The notes beneath the pieces were generated by a model that saw only the letters and a program-made list of their open reading frames with translations, was not told where the DNA came from and did no database searches. Positions 14,068 to 21,470 of a stretch of DNA of 22,119 bases are shown here, piece by piece. Every line of letters starts with the position of its first letter. Within the stretch, counting starts at the first letter, position 1. The DNA lies in the NCBI GenBank assembly GCA_964508655.1, contig CAZDUO010000066.1:1-22119 (forward strand), given 5' to 3'. The translations under genes were made by a program, and so were the position numbers. The stretch is from VBAS01 sp964508655. GTDB lineage: Bacteria; Bacteroidota; Bacteroidia; Chitinophagales; Chitinophagaceae.

Positions 14068-15080
14068 ATCTTCAGCCGCAGCACATACATGTCGTTGGTA
14101 ATGTAAATCGTTTTTTCATCCGGCGACAGGGCACAGTTGGAAGCAGGGTTATCCAGCCTGAGCCTGCCCAGTAATTTTCCATCGCTGTTGAAAATAAACA
14201 ATCCGCCCGGGCCTGTAGCGAACACGTTTCCTTTTTTGTCAATCTTCAACCCGTCAGGCAAACCAATTTCTCCTTTACTTAGTTCTGCTGCAGCGCTGTA
14301 AAACACTTTTCCGTTTACCAGCGAATCGCCCAGCACATCATACATATACCAGTTGGGTTTGGCAGGGTCGGAGCAGGCAATGATAAGTTGTTTTTCTCCC
14401 GGTAAAAAAGCAAGCCCGTTGGGTCTTGTGATGGAATCAACCAGCAGCACCAGTTCGCCATTGGTTTTTACTTTATACACCCCGTTAAATGGCAATTCTT
14501 TTTCCGGGTCGTTGTCGCTTTGAGTTTCGAGGCCATAAGGGGGATCGGTAAAAAATAATTCACCGGCGCTGTTGTACACTGCATCATTCGGACTGTTCAG
14601 TCTTTTACCATTGTACTTATCAGCAAGCGTAATAAATCTTGGCGCCGGCTTATCCAGCGGTGTGTCCATACGTGCCATTCGGCGGTCGCCATGCTGGCAG
14701 AGAACAAGATACCCGTCTTTGTCAAGAATTAATCCGTTGCTGCCCAGTTCACCGCTGCGTTTTGCAGTATCAGTATAACCGGAGGGAGTCAGATAAATTT
14801 CTTTACCCTTTTCTTCCGTCCATTTATAAATGATATTGGTAGGAATATCGGAGAACAAAAGCATCCTGTGCTGCTCCACCCGCAGCGGCCCTTCGCTCCA
14901 GTCAAATCCTTCGGCAATGATTTCCGCCGGGGCGCCGGCAGAAATTATGGAGTCCAGCGCTGCGTCATATTTTTCCAAATATCCTGTTTTTTGATACACA
15001 GTATTTTCTTTTTTACCCGGTGAATTACAGTTTTGTCCAAGTACAGTTATAGTAAATAAGATTACAACAATATACTTCAT
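14052..15080 (-). CDS. Exported SMP-30/gluconolactonase-family protein
   Basis: This 342-residue six-bladed beta-propeller lactonase has family metal-site motifs. Glu63 is in WSEGPL, an Asn-Asp pair is in NSPNDAVYN, Asn is in TRPNGLAFLPG, and Asp is in GLPDGLKIDKKGNV. The propeller repeats LLFSDIPTNIIYKW, GELFFTDPPYGLE and GNVFATGPGGLFIF are clear. The N terminus (MKYIVVILFTITVLGQNC) is a signal peptide with Cys18 where a lipobox cysteine would be, although GQN is not a standard lipobox. A periplasmic or surface location is expected. The stop codon lies inside a dispersed repeat, so the last few residues (INPHP) may be repeat-derived. The GntP permease follows 36 nt later. Confidence 0.88.
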   Translation of the reverse strand: MKYIVVILFTITVLGQNCNSPGKKENTVYQKTGYLEKYDAALDSIISAGAPAEIIAEGFDWSEGPLRVEQHRMLLFSDIPTNIIYKWTEEKGKEIYLTPSGYTDTAKRSGELGSNGLILDKDGYLVLCQHGDRRMARMDTPLDKPAPRFITLADKYNGKRLNSPNDAVYNSAGELFFTDPPYGLETQSDNDPEKELPFNGVYKVKTNGELVLLVDSITRPNGLAFLPGEKQLIIACSDPAKPNWYMYDVLGDSLVNGKVFYSAAAELSKGEIGLPDGLKIDKKGNVFATGPGGLFIFNSDGKLLGRLRLDNPASNCALSPDEKTIYITNDMYVLRLKINPHP

Positions 15081-15327
15081 GAAAAATCAATTTACATCAG
15101 GAAATTTTTTCTCACAGATTACACGGATGTACACAGAAAATCCGGGACACTTCAAAAAATCTGCAAGCCGGTTAGTACTGCAAGGCCCACGTCAACAAAT
15201 TTTCATACAACCAGGTTATAAATGTAAACAATCATTGCCAAAGATGCCCGGCGGTAAGAATGGTCATAGCCCATTGCCTGTTATCCGAATTCTTTCTACC
15301 TTTCTGCCTCACTCAAAAAAACATTAT
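15081..15327. other. Divergent intergenic region
   Basis: This stretch lies between the divergent lactonase gene and the small membrane-protein gene. An open frame continues upstream from 15328 to 15079, but its composition does not look coding. TTCTCACAGATTACACGG (about 15109-15126), followed by ATGTACACAGAAAA, resembles a common Bacteroidota intergenic repeat, from memory only. TACCTTTC (about 15298-15305) is a 7/8 match to TAnnTTTG for the plus-strand gene. Confidence 0.35.
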
Positions 15328-15765
15328 ATGCAGATACCCACAACCAAGCCTTCCACTTTTTTGATTTTCCCCTGGGGTTTATTGTCAATTGTACTTGTAC
15401 TTGGCCTTAACCTGGTGCTGGATAATGAATGGTTCAATAAAAACTGGAGCTGGATAGCCATCGTGCTCATCATCCCGGCTGCTATTCTTGAAAATTTCAA
15501 AGTGGGGTATTCCACCATGCGCATCATGTTTTTGAAAGTGGTGTTCTCCCTGCTTTCATTCCTCATTGCGGGCATGGCATTTGGTTCAGCGCTGACGGGT
15601 TATCATGTTGCCACGTTTCAGAAAATTGGAGATGTCAAAGCCATCCACCTGCCCTGGTATGTGGTGCTGGCTTTGGCTGTGTTGCTGCTGATACAGGTGG
15701 CCCAGTTATTCAGCATGCTGAAAGCGGTAAAAAGAGAGTTTATGCAGATGGACCCGGATCAATAA
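15328..15765 (+). CDS. Hypothetical membrane protein with four predicted membrane segments
   Basis: I do not recognise a family. The 145-residue product has four hydrophobic spans: FLIFPWGLLSIVLVLGLNLVL (about 11-31), WIAIVLIIPAAIL (about 41-53), MFLKVVFSLLSFLIAGMAFG (about 65-84), and WYVVLALAVLLLIQVAQLF (about 110-128). A short charged C terminus (KAVKREFMQMDPDQ) follows. The ATG at 15328 is chosen because upstream in-frame residues look non-coding and no hydrophobic or conserved segment would be lost. The stop is followed directly by repeat copy B and the assembly gap. Confidence 0.6.
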   Translation: MQIPTTKPSTFLIFPWGLLSIVLVLGLNLVLDNEWFNKNWSWIAIVLIIPAAILENFKVGYSTMRIMFLKVVFSLLSFLIAGMAFGSALTGYHVATFQKIGDVKAIHLPWYVVLALAVLLLIQVAQLFSMLKAVKREFMQMDPDQ

Positions 15766-15794
15766 AACCCTAACCCCCACCCCTAAAGGGGCAT
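15765..15794 (+). repeat. Dispersed GC-rich palindromic repeat, copy B, at the gap edge
   Basis: AAACCCTAACCCCCACCCC is followed by TAAAGGGGCAT. CCCCTAAAGGGG (15781-15792 with the adjacent C) is the palindromic core. It begins on the stop of the membrane-protein gene and runs into the N run, so the assembly may have broken at this repeat. Read on the minus strand it gives ATG CCC CTT TAG, which would create an artificial end for crtY. Confidence 0.7.
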
Positions 15795-17018
15795 NNNNNN
15801 NNNNNNNNNNNNNNNNNNNNNNNNNNNNNNNNNNNNNNNNNNNNNNNNNNNNNNNNNNNNNNNNNNNNNNNNNNNNNNNNNNNNNNNNNNNNNNACCGGC
15901 AGCGAGGAAAAGATTTTTAATTCTTCAGCAAGGGTACTTTCATTGTCAAGAAAACGCAGCATGTGTGCCGGTTTGTTTTTCCGGATGATGGGTGTAAAGA
16001 TTTCGGGCCCGGAAAGTTTTTTATGATGCAGTATATTCAACAGAACACTGTCGTAAAAATGAAAGCGGCTGGAATGAGTGTTTAAATATGGATGACCAGC
16101 TTTTAAAAGTTGCGTTACCAGTTGCCCCGAGTGTTTCTGAATAAAACGGAACGTGTAGCCGCTGGACGGCTTTGTTTGTCCGCCGGCAGAGCCGATGTTT
16201 ATTATCCTTCCCTCCCGGGCAGGAAACCGGTAATTTGTCATAGGAATGATTCCCCATTCTTCCGACAGCACCCGGTATGCATCAATTTTTAATTGCCCGG
16301 CAATATAAAGCCTTAGCGCTTCATCATATTCCTGTTGCGGCAATATGTTTTCTGTAAAAAGTGTGTACTCCACCAAAGCTTTTGTTTCCGTAAACGGCAT
16401 CACATACATAAAGGTGATGCCGCCCTGCTGCGGCATGCGGAAATCCATCATCGTGGCTTCTTCCGGGTGAAAATGCGGCTGTGAAGATTCGATGACCCAT
16501 CCTTTGAAATGCTGCGGCATATAATATTCGTTTTTCTTCAGCACGGGTTTGTTAAACAGGATACTGTTGAAAATATAATCAGCGGTAAAAGTATTGCCGC
16601 CTGCGCTAAGCACTGCCTTATCTTTTTCAGATTTCAAATCTTCCACATTTCCCAAAAGCAATTCAATATTTTTTTGCCGGCGGATGACGTCAAGGCAGTA
16701 ATTATAAAAATCAATGCCGCGTATCATTTTATAGGTATAAGGATGAATATCCATCAGGCGGGAAAAATCCTCATCGTGATACCACATTTTTTTCCAGTGT
16801 TTAAAAACGATTGGTTCAAAAAGACCGGGCATGGGTTCCCAAAAGCACCAGGTACGGTCGTTTTTGTTTTTTTCTTCCTTCTCAACCAATAAAATTTTTT
16901 TGTCTGTAAATTTTCCGGAATCAATCATGTGTACTAATAAACTGAGGCCTGCGCAGCCGGCGCCGGCGATGATAAAATCATACCCCTGCCCCCTAAAGGG
17001 AGACTTAGACTGCAACAT
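15783..17018 (-). CDS. crtY: Lycopene beta-cyclase CrtY, 3' end in assembly gap
   Basis: CrtY cyclises lycopene to beta-carotene. About 374 residues are readable. YDFIIAGAGCAGLSLL is the dinucleotide-binding fingerprint, followed by NDRTWCFWEP, PQHFKGWVIES, GGITFMYVMPFTETKALVEYTLFTE, EEWGIIPMTNYRFP and GSAGGQTKPSSGYTFRFIQ, all typical of the bacterial cyclase family. The C terminus past SSLP lies in the run of 100 N; the apparent stop beyond (TAG at 15783-15785) comes from repeat copy B and is unreliable, since gap length is unknown. The N terminus MLQSKSPFRGQG is unusual: SPFRGQG is encoded by repeat copy C. It is last in the crtI-crtB-idi-crtZ-crtY order. Confidence 0.92.
   Translation of the reverse strand: MLQSKSPFRGQGYDFIIAGAGCAGLSLLVHMIDSGKFTDKKILLVEKEEKNKNDRTWCFWEPMPGLFEPIVFKHWKKMWYHDEDFSRLMDIHPYTYKMIRGIDFYNYCLDVIRRQKNIELLLGNVEDLKSEKDKAVLSAGGNTFTADYIFNSILFNKPVLKKNEYYMPQHFKGWVIESSQPHFHPEEATMMDFRMPQQGGITFMYVMPFTETKALVEYTLFTENILPQQEYDEALRLYIAGQLKIDAYRVLSEEWGIIPMTNYRFPAREGRIINIGSAGGQTKPSSGYTFRFIQKHSGQLVTQLLKAGHPYLNTHSSRFHFYDSVLLNILHHKKLSGPEIFTPIIRKNKPAHMLRFLDNESTLAEELKIFSSLPXXXXXXXXXXXXXXXXXXXXXXXXXXXXXXXXXXMPL
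15795..15894. other. Assembly gap (100 N)
   Basis: Exactly 100 N, the usual placeholder for a gap of unknown size. It removes the C-terminal codons of crtY and any intergenic sequence after it, and abuts a dispersed repeat copy. Confidence 0.95.
16983..17003 (+). repeat. Dispersed GC-rich palindromic repeat, copy C, inside crtY
   Basis: CCCCTGCCCCCTAAAGGGAG is similar to copies A and B. It lies in the 5' end of crtY and encodes SPFRGQG (residues 6-12) on the minus strand. The reading frame stays open through it. Confidence 0.6.
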
Positions 17019-17125
17019 TTCTTTGTTGAATTGTATAAACCTGATTATATAGAGCCGGGCTGAATTTTTTGAACCTGCCTAACACTTCTTTCCCCGATGG
17101 ATTTCAGAACTCAATTGGAGATTGT

Positions 17126-17638
17126 CTAAGGCAAAGGAGAGGGAGGATTCTCTTCCGCCTTATTTCCTGATTTCAGCTTTCTATCACGCTTTACTTTGTC
17201 CCAATATTTTTTATGCACCAGCAGCATGCCGAAACTTTCGCCTTCGTGACGGTCAAGATGCCGGTGATGCATTTTATGCGCCCGGCGGATGGCACGGACA
17301 TACGTATTGTTGCTGCGGGTAAACCATTTGAACCGCTGGTGAATGATGACTTCATGCACCAGGAAATAGGCAAAGCCATAAGCCATGATGCCGAAGCCCA
17401 TGGCCTGCAGCCACCACAAATGATTATACGTGCCGAAGTAAATGAGCAGGATGCTGGGCAAGGCAAAAATGATGAAGAAGGCATCATTCTTTTCAAAAAA
17501 ACCCGGCCGTGGCTGGTGATGATCCTTGTGCAGCCACCACAAAAAACCATGCATTACATATTTATGTGTAAGCCAGGTGACAACTTCCATGATTAAGAAT
17601 GTGGCGATAAGAATTAATATAAAAAACAACCACGTCAT
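17126..17638 (-). CDS. crtZ: Beta-carotene hydroxylase CrtZ
   Basis: CrtZ is a di-iron, membrane-bound hydroxylase that adds 3- and 3'-hydroxyls to beta-carotene, giving zeaxanthin. The 170-residue protein carries the four histidine clusters: H25-KYVM-H30, H37-KD-HH41, HEVIIHQR near 94-101 and HKMHHRH near 121-127. Hydrophobic segments surround them (4-24, 53-70, 75-94). The C-terminal tail KSGNKAEENPPSPLP is low in conservation. It lies between idi (60 nt away) and crtY (107 nt away) in the carotenoid block. Hydroxylation with no ketolase in the window points to zeaxanthin rather than astaxanthin. Confidence 0.94.
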   Translation of the reverse strand: MTWLFFILILIATFLIMEVVTWLTHKYVMHGFLWWLHKDHHQPRPGFFEKNDAFFIIFALPSILLIYFGTYNHLWWLQAMGFGIMAYGFAYFLVHEVIIHQRFKWFTRSNNTYVRAIRRAHKMHHRHLDRHEGESFGMLLVHKKYWDKVKRDRKLKSGNKAEENPPSPLP

Positions 17639-17698
17639 ACTGTCAACTGCTTAATGAAAGTTGTTAAGACGTATTTTATTTTTATTTCCTCCGGCATT

Positions 17699-18247
17699 TT
17701 ACCTGGCATTGTTCGTGACAGGCAAATAATTTTTCAACCACCAATCTACCACACGGGGAAATGCCAGCCTAAACCATGCTGTGTACTTTTGCGGATGCGA
17801 TTGTAGTGAATTTTTTATTTCATCCATCTGCCTGTAACAAACATCGTTCACTTCTTCCGGGTTTTTATTCAGCGGGCCCTCGTATTCACCGGCAAACACA
17901 TGGTCAAATTCATGCTCGGTAAGCCCGCTATCAAATTCAGCTTTATAAACAAAGTCAAAAATTTTCTCGAGTGGCGTTTGAAACCCAAGTTCTTCTTTCA
18001 GTCTTCTTTCAGCCGCAGCAATTATAATTTCTCCCGGCAGCGGGTGACTGCAGCAGGCATTGGTCCACAGCCCCCCGCTATGGTATTTGGAAAAAGCTCT
18101 TTGCTGCAGCAGCATTTCGCCCCGGCTGTTGAAAATAAAAATGCTGAAGGCCCGGTGCAATACACCGCGGCGGTGGGCTTCCATTTTTTCCATGCTGCCC
18201 AGCGCTTCATCGCTTTCATTTACCAGTATCACTTTTTCCTCTTTCAT
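17699..18247 (-). CDS. idi: Isopentenyl-diphosphate delta-isomerase, type I
   Basis: Idi interconverts IPP and DMAPP, balancing precursors for carotenoid synthesis. The 182-residue Nudix-like enzyme has HRRGVLHRAFSIFIF, LLQQRAFSKYHSGGLWTNACCSHP with the catalytic cysteine at position 66, a Nudix-type AAERRLKEELGF, and LTEHEFDHVF with the acidic residues that match the second catalytic site. Length is normal for type I. It follows crtB by 2 nt and precedes crtZ, so it is likely co-transcribed with the pathway it feeds. Confidence 0.95.
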   Translation of the reverse strand: MKEEKVILVNESDEALGSMEKMEAHRRGVLHRAFSIFIFNSRGEMLLQQRAFSKYHSGGLWTNACCSHPLPGEIIIAAAERRLKEELGFQTPLEKIFDFVYKAEFDSGLTEHEFDHVFAGEYEGPLNKNPEEVNDVCYRQMDEIKNSLQSHPQKYTAWFRLAFPRVVDWWLKNYLPVTNNAR

Positions 18248-18249
18248 AA

Positions 18250-19089
18250 TTATCCTATCAGTCCCAGTTGGTTTTTAACACCCGCCCGCAAAACTATCAA
18301 TGCTTTTTTATAATCCGGAATCCGGATTCTTGTTTCCAGCACACGGGCCGGCTGCAGGCGTTTTATTTTTTTAAAAAGCGACAGATAATATTTATAAGCC
18401 ACATACACACCAAACCGTGCTTTCATCGGCAGTTGAAGTATTCCGGTATACGCCGTGCTGAAATCACTTTGAATGTCTTCCTCAATCTGCTGTTTGTCCT
18501 GTTCTGTAAAATTATTGAAATCGCAGCCGGGAAAATACATCCGCAACAGGCCGGTATAATCCGCTTTCATGTCCCGCAGAAAATTCACTTTCTGAAAAGC
18601 GGCACCCAGTGAACGGGCCGGCCATTTCAGTTTTTGGTAAAGCGCTTTGTTACCTTCGCAAAAAACATGAAGACACATCAGGCCCACCGTTTCGGCCGAG
18701 CCATAAATATATTCCTGGAAATTTCCTGCGTCATATGTTTTCTGTTCCAAATCCATTTCCATGCTGCGGAAAAAAGATTCGATGAGTGAATGGTCAATAT
18801 TATATTCATTCACCGTTTGCTGAAAACTGTGCAGGATGGGGTTGAGGCTGATGCCCCGTTCAATAGCCGCATACGTTTCCCTTCTAAACTCAGCCAGCAA
18901 TGTTGGCTTGTCAAAATCATGAAAGGTATCCACTATTTCATCGGCAAAGCGGACAAAGCCGTACAGGTTGTAAATGGGCTGACGCAGGTCGTGATGCAGC
19001 AACCGGATGGCTGAAGAAAACGAAGTGCTGTAACTTTCAGTTGTGATTTTACTGCACCTGCCGCTGAGAGTAAAAAATTTTTCAATCAT
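18250..19089 (-). CDS. crtB: Phytoene synthase CrtB
   Basis: CrtB condenses two GGPP molecules to phytoene. The 279-residue protein has the first Asp-rich motif D50-EIV-D54 in YGFVRFADEIVDTF, and the second, NFLRDMKADY (D172, D176), after ARSLGAAFQKV. SYSTSFSSAIRLL near the N terminus is also family-typical. It starts 11 nt after crtI and is followed 2 nt later by idi. No GGPP synthase (crtE) is present in the window, so GGPP must be supplied by a gene elsewhere. Confidence 0.95.
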   Translation of the reverse strand: MIEKFFTLSGRCSKITTESYSTSFSSAIRLLHHDLRQPIYNLYGFVRFADEIVDTFHDFDKPTLLAEFRRETYAAIERGISLNPILHSFQQTVNEYNIDHSLIESFFRSMEMDLEQKTYDAGNFQEYIYGSAETVGLMCLHVFCEGNKALYQKLKWPARSLGAAFQKVNFLRDMKADYTGLLRMYFPGCDFNNFTEQDKQQIEEDIQSDFSTAYTGILQLPMKARFGVYVAYKYYLSLFKKIKRLQPARVLETRIRIPDYKKALIVLRAGVKNQLGLIG

Positions 19090-19100
19090 CGGAGTTTGGT

Positions 19101-20609
19101 TTACGTATTATCGTTTAAAGAAAATTTTTTAGCTGCTCCTTTGTATTCCTTCAGCACTTCCTTTGCCACCACTTCACCGCTGATAAGGCAGGGCGGCACA
19201 CCAGGGCCCGGCACCGTCAATTGCCCTGTGTAAAATAAGTTCTTCACTTTTTTGCTTTTGCACCGCGGTTTAAATATAGCTGTCTGCATCAGCGTATTGG
19301 CAAGGCCATAGGCATTGCCACGAAAAGAATTATACTCTCTTTCAAAATCAGATACTGAATATGTTTTTTTATAAATCACCGCGTCGCGGATGTTTTGCCC
19401 TGTATGTTTTTCCATGCGGGTAATGATGTGCTGAAAATATTTTTCCCTAAGTGCATCATCATCACCTTTCAGCCCCGCCGCTACGGGAATCAGCAGCACC
19501 ATGCTTTCACAGCCCGGCGGCGCTACTGAGGCGTCGGTCACCGAAGGGATGCTTGCATAAAACAACGGTTCAGCCGGCCATTGCTTTTCCCTGTAAATTT
19601 CATTTGCATGGCTACTGAAAGGCACATCAAAGAAAAGCGAGTGATGCACCACATCAACCAGTTTTTTATTCAGCCCAATAAAATATAACAGGCAACCCGG
19701 CGCCATCACTCTTTTTTGCCACCAGGCACTGGAATAACTACGGTAATTTTCCGGCAAAAGATTTTCTTCGGTAAAATGATAATCGGCCCCGCTGATGATG
19801 ACATCAGCCCGGTATTCATTCTTATCGGTCACCAGCTTCTTCCCTTCACTGTTCTTCACTACAATTTTCTCTGCACTTTCATTAAAGCGAAACTCCACGC
19901 CCAGCTCCAGCGCTAATTGAAACATGGCATTCACCACGGCATACATGCCGCCCTGCGGATACCAGGTGCCGCCTTTTATGTCGGCATAATTCATCAGGCT
20001 GTACAGGGCCGGTGTATTTTCGGGCAAAGCGCCGAGAAATAAAACAGGGAACTCCATCAGCTGCTGCAGCTTCGGGTGCTTAAAATATTTCCGGATATGC
20101 TTTTTAATGGAAGTAAATACATCAAGCCGCAAAACGCCATTAAAAATATCCCGGTCGAAAAACTCAGCCACCGAACGGCCCGGCTTATGCACCAGCTTAC
20201 CGATGCCCAGTTCGTATTTGAAAGCAGCTTCCTGTAAATATTTTTCCACTTGTTTTGCAGCACCCGGCTCCAGGTCTTCAGCCATTTTTTTGAATGCTTC
20301 GAAATCCGCAGGCACATCGGTAAAGTCTTCTGCCCAGTAAACACGATAAGAAGGATGAAGGCGGTGAAGCGAATAATAATCGGAAACTTTTTTCCCAAAC
20401 TGCTGAAAATATCTTTCCATCACTTCGGGCATCCAGTACCAGCTCGGGCCCATATCGAAGATGAAACCGTTTTCTTTCAGCTGCCGTGCCCGGCCGCCGG
20501 GCATGTTGTTTTTTTCAATCACTGTCACCCGCCAGCCGGCTTTGGCCATGAAGCTGGCAGCCGACAGGCCGGCAAAACCGCTGCCCATAATGATGACGGA
20601 TGAAGACAT
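19101..20609 (-). CDS. crtI: Phytoene desaturase CrtI
   Basis: CrtI is an FAD-dependent desaturase that converts phytoene to lycopene. The 502-residue protein begins with the FAD fingerprint VIIMGSGFAGLSAASFMAKAG, then VIEKNNMPGGRARQ, GFIFDMGPSWYWMPEV and YPQGGMYAVVNAMFQLA. It ends with NLFYTGQLTVPGPGVPPCL near 465-485, the bacterial CrtI signature. Number of desaturation steps cannot be read from sequence; the downstream cyclase implies lycopene as product. It is the first gene of the carotenoid operon, and the 112-nt upstream region holds an inverted repeat. Confidence 0.95.
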   Translation of the reverse strand: MSSSVIIMGSGFAGLSAASFMAKAGWRVTVIEKNNMPGGRARQLKENGFIFDMGPSWYWMPEVMERYFQQFGKKVSDYYSLHRLHPSYRVYWAEDFTDVPADFEAFKKMAEDLEPGAAKQVEKYLQEAAFKYELGIGKLVHKPGRSVAEFFDRDIFNGVLRLDVFTSIKKHIRKYFKHPKLQQLMEFPVLFLGALPENTPALYSLMNYADIKGGTWYPQGGMYAVVNAMFQLALELGVEFRFNESAEKIVVKNSEGKKLVTDKNEYRADVIISGADYHFTEENLLPENYRSYSSAWWQKRVMAPGCLLYFIGLNKKLVDVVHHSLFFDVPFSSHANEIYREKQWPAEPLFYASIPSVTDASVAPPGCESMVLLIPVAAGLKGDDDALREKYFQHIITRMEKHTGQNIRDAVIYKKTYSVSDFEREYNSFRGNAYGLANTLMQTAIFKPRCKSKKVKNLFYTGQLTVPGPGVPPCLISGEVVAKEVLKEYKGAAKKFSLNDNT

Positions 20610-20633
20610 GAATAAAACTTCAGTTGGTTTTCT

Positions 20634-20665
20634 GAATCCTTTTGAATGATACCATAACAGGATTC
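20634..20665. promoter_or_regulatory. Inverted repeat upstream of crtI
   Basis: GAATCCT (20634-20640) and AGGATTC (20659-20665) are perfect 7-bp arms with an 18-nt spacer, ending 25 nt before the crtI start codon. The distance suits an operator or an mRNA leader hairpin. No T tract follows on the minus strand, so terminator function is unlikely. The minus strand upstream of it contains TATCATTTG (about 20690-20698), a one-base-longer variant of TAnnTTTG. Confidence 0.35.
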
Positions 20666-20721
20666 CTTTCTGGTTTCATTTTTCAATTTACAAATGATAC
20701 GGGAAAAAATGACGGGCAGAT

Positions 20722-21459
20722 TTATAATTCGCGGTTCAGGAGTTTGCCGGAATCGAGCAGGGGTTTAAGCCCGGCGGCAATGGAGTGATGACGGAGATGG
20801 GTGAGCTGTTGTTTATTGTGCAGGTCGGTGCCGGCCAGCTCGTAGTAATTATGTTTGATAAAATAATGCGCCAGCTCTCTTGCCGATTTTCCATACGTGC
20901 CGGCCAGCGCCATCAGGTTGAGCTGAAAATAATACCCGGCAATTTTCAGTTCTTCAAAAAAGGATTTGTGTCTTTCGTAATAAATATAACGCTCCGGGTG
21001 AGCAATCACCGGCTGGTAGCCCTGCAGCAGCATTTCAAAAAGAATTTCTTTCAGGTCCATCGGTTCGCTGGCAAGTGAAAATTCCACCAACACCCTGTTT
21101 TCATGTATGGTCAGCAGCGGCTCTTTGCGGGCCAGCAGTTTTTTCAGGTTGTCATCCAGGAAATATTCGGCGGCAAGACGGATGTCAACTGTGATTCCTT
21201 CATTTATCAAATACTCTTTCAGTGCATCAAACCGCTTCTCCAGGTCTGGCCTTGTATTCTGGTACATATCCCACATGATGTGGGGTGTGGTGATGAGTTT
21301 TTTAAACCCCAGCGCAGTCAATCCTTTTATCATCTCTGCCGATGTGGCCAGGTCAGGCGAGCCGTCATCCACTGCCGGCAGCAGGTGCGAATGCATATCG
21401 GCATGCAGCAGGCCGTAATCAAAAACATCCGCATCTTTTTTACCAAAGAGATTGAACAT
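20722..21459 (-). CDS. CpsB/YwqE-type PHP-domain tyrosine-protein phosphatase
   Basis: This 245-residue metal-dependent phosphatase of the PHP family is related to CpsB (Streptococcus) and YwqE (Bacillus), which dephosphorylate the BY-type tyrosine kinase that regulates capsule export. Metal ligands are visible in HADMHSHLLPAVDDGS (near 19-34), ITTPHIM, AAEYFLDD, VIAHPERY and GTDLHN. Length equals that of the family. The protein is cytosolic (no signal peptide). It follows a glycosyltransferase gene by 11 nt on the same strand, consistent with an exopolysaccharide locus. The partner kinase is not in the window. Confidence 0.92.
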   Translation of the reverse strand: MFNLFGKKDADVFDYGLLHADMHSHLLPAVDDGSPDLATSAEMIKGLTALGFKKLITTPHIMWDMYQNTRPDLEKRFDALKEYLINEGITVDIRLAAEYFLDDNLKKLLARKEPLLTIHENRVLVEFSLASEPMDLKEILFEMLLQGYQPVIAHPERYIYYERHKSFFEELKIAGYYFQLNLMALAGTYGKSARELAHYFIKHNYYELAGTDLHNKQQLTHLRHHSIAAGLKPLLDSGKLLNREL

Positions 21460-21470
21460 CGGATTCCATT

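Noticed and set aside
15079..15327. Upstream extension of the small membrane protein to an ATG at 15079
   Set aside because: The 83 extra residues look non-coding, would overlap the divergent lactonase start, and precede an ATG that begins directly before the first membrane segment.
15783..15794. Genuine C terminus Met-Pro-Leu of CrtY after the N run
   Set aside because: These codons derive from the dispersed repeat beyond a gap of unknown length, so the frame across it has no meaning.
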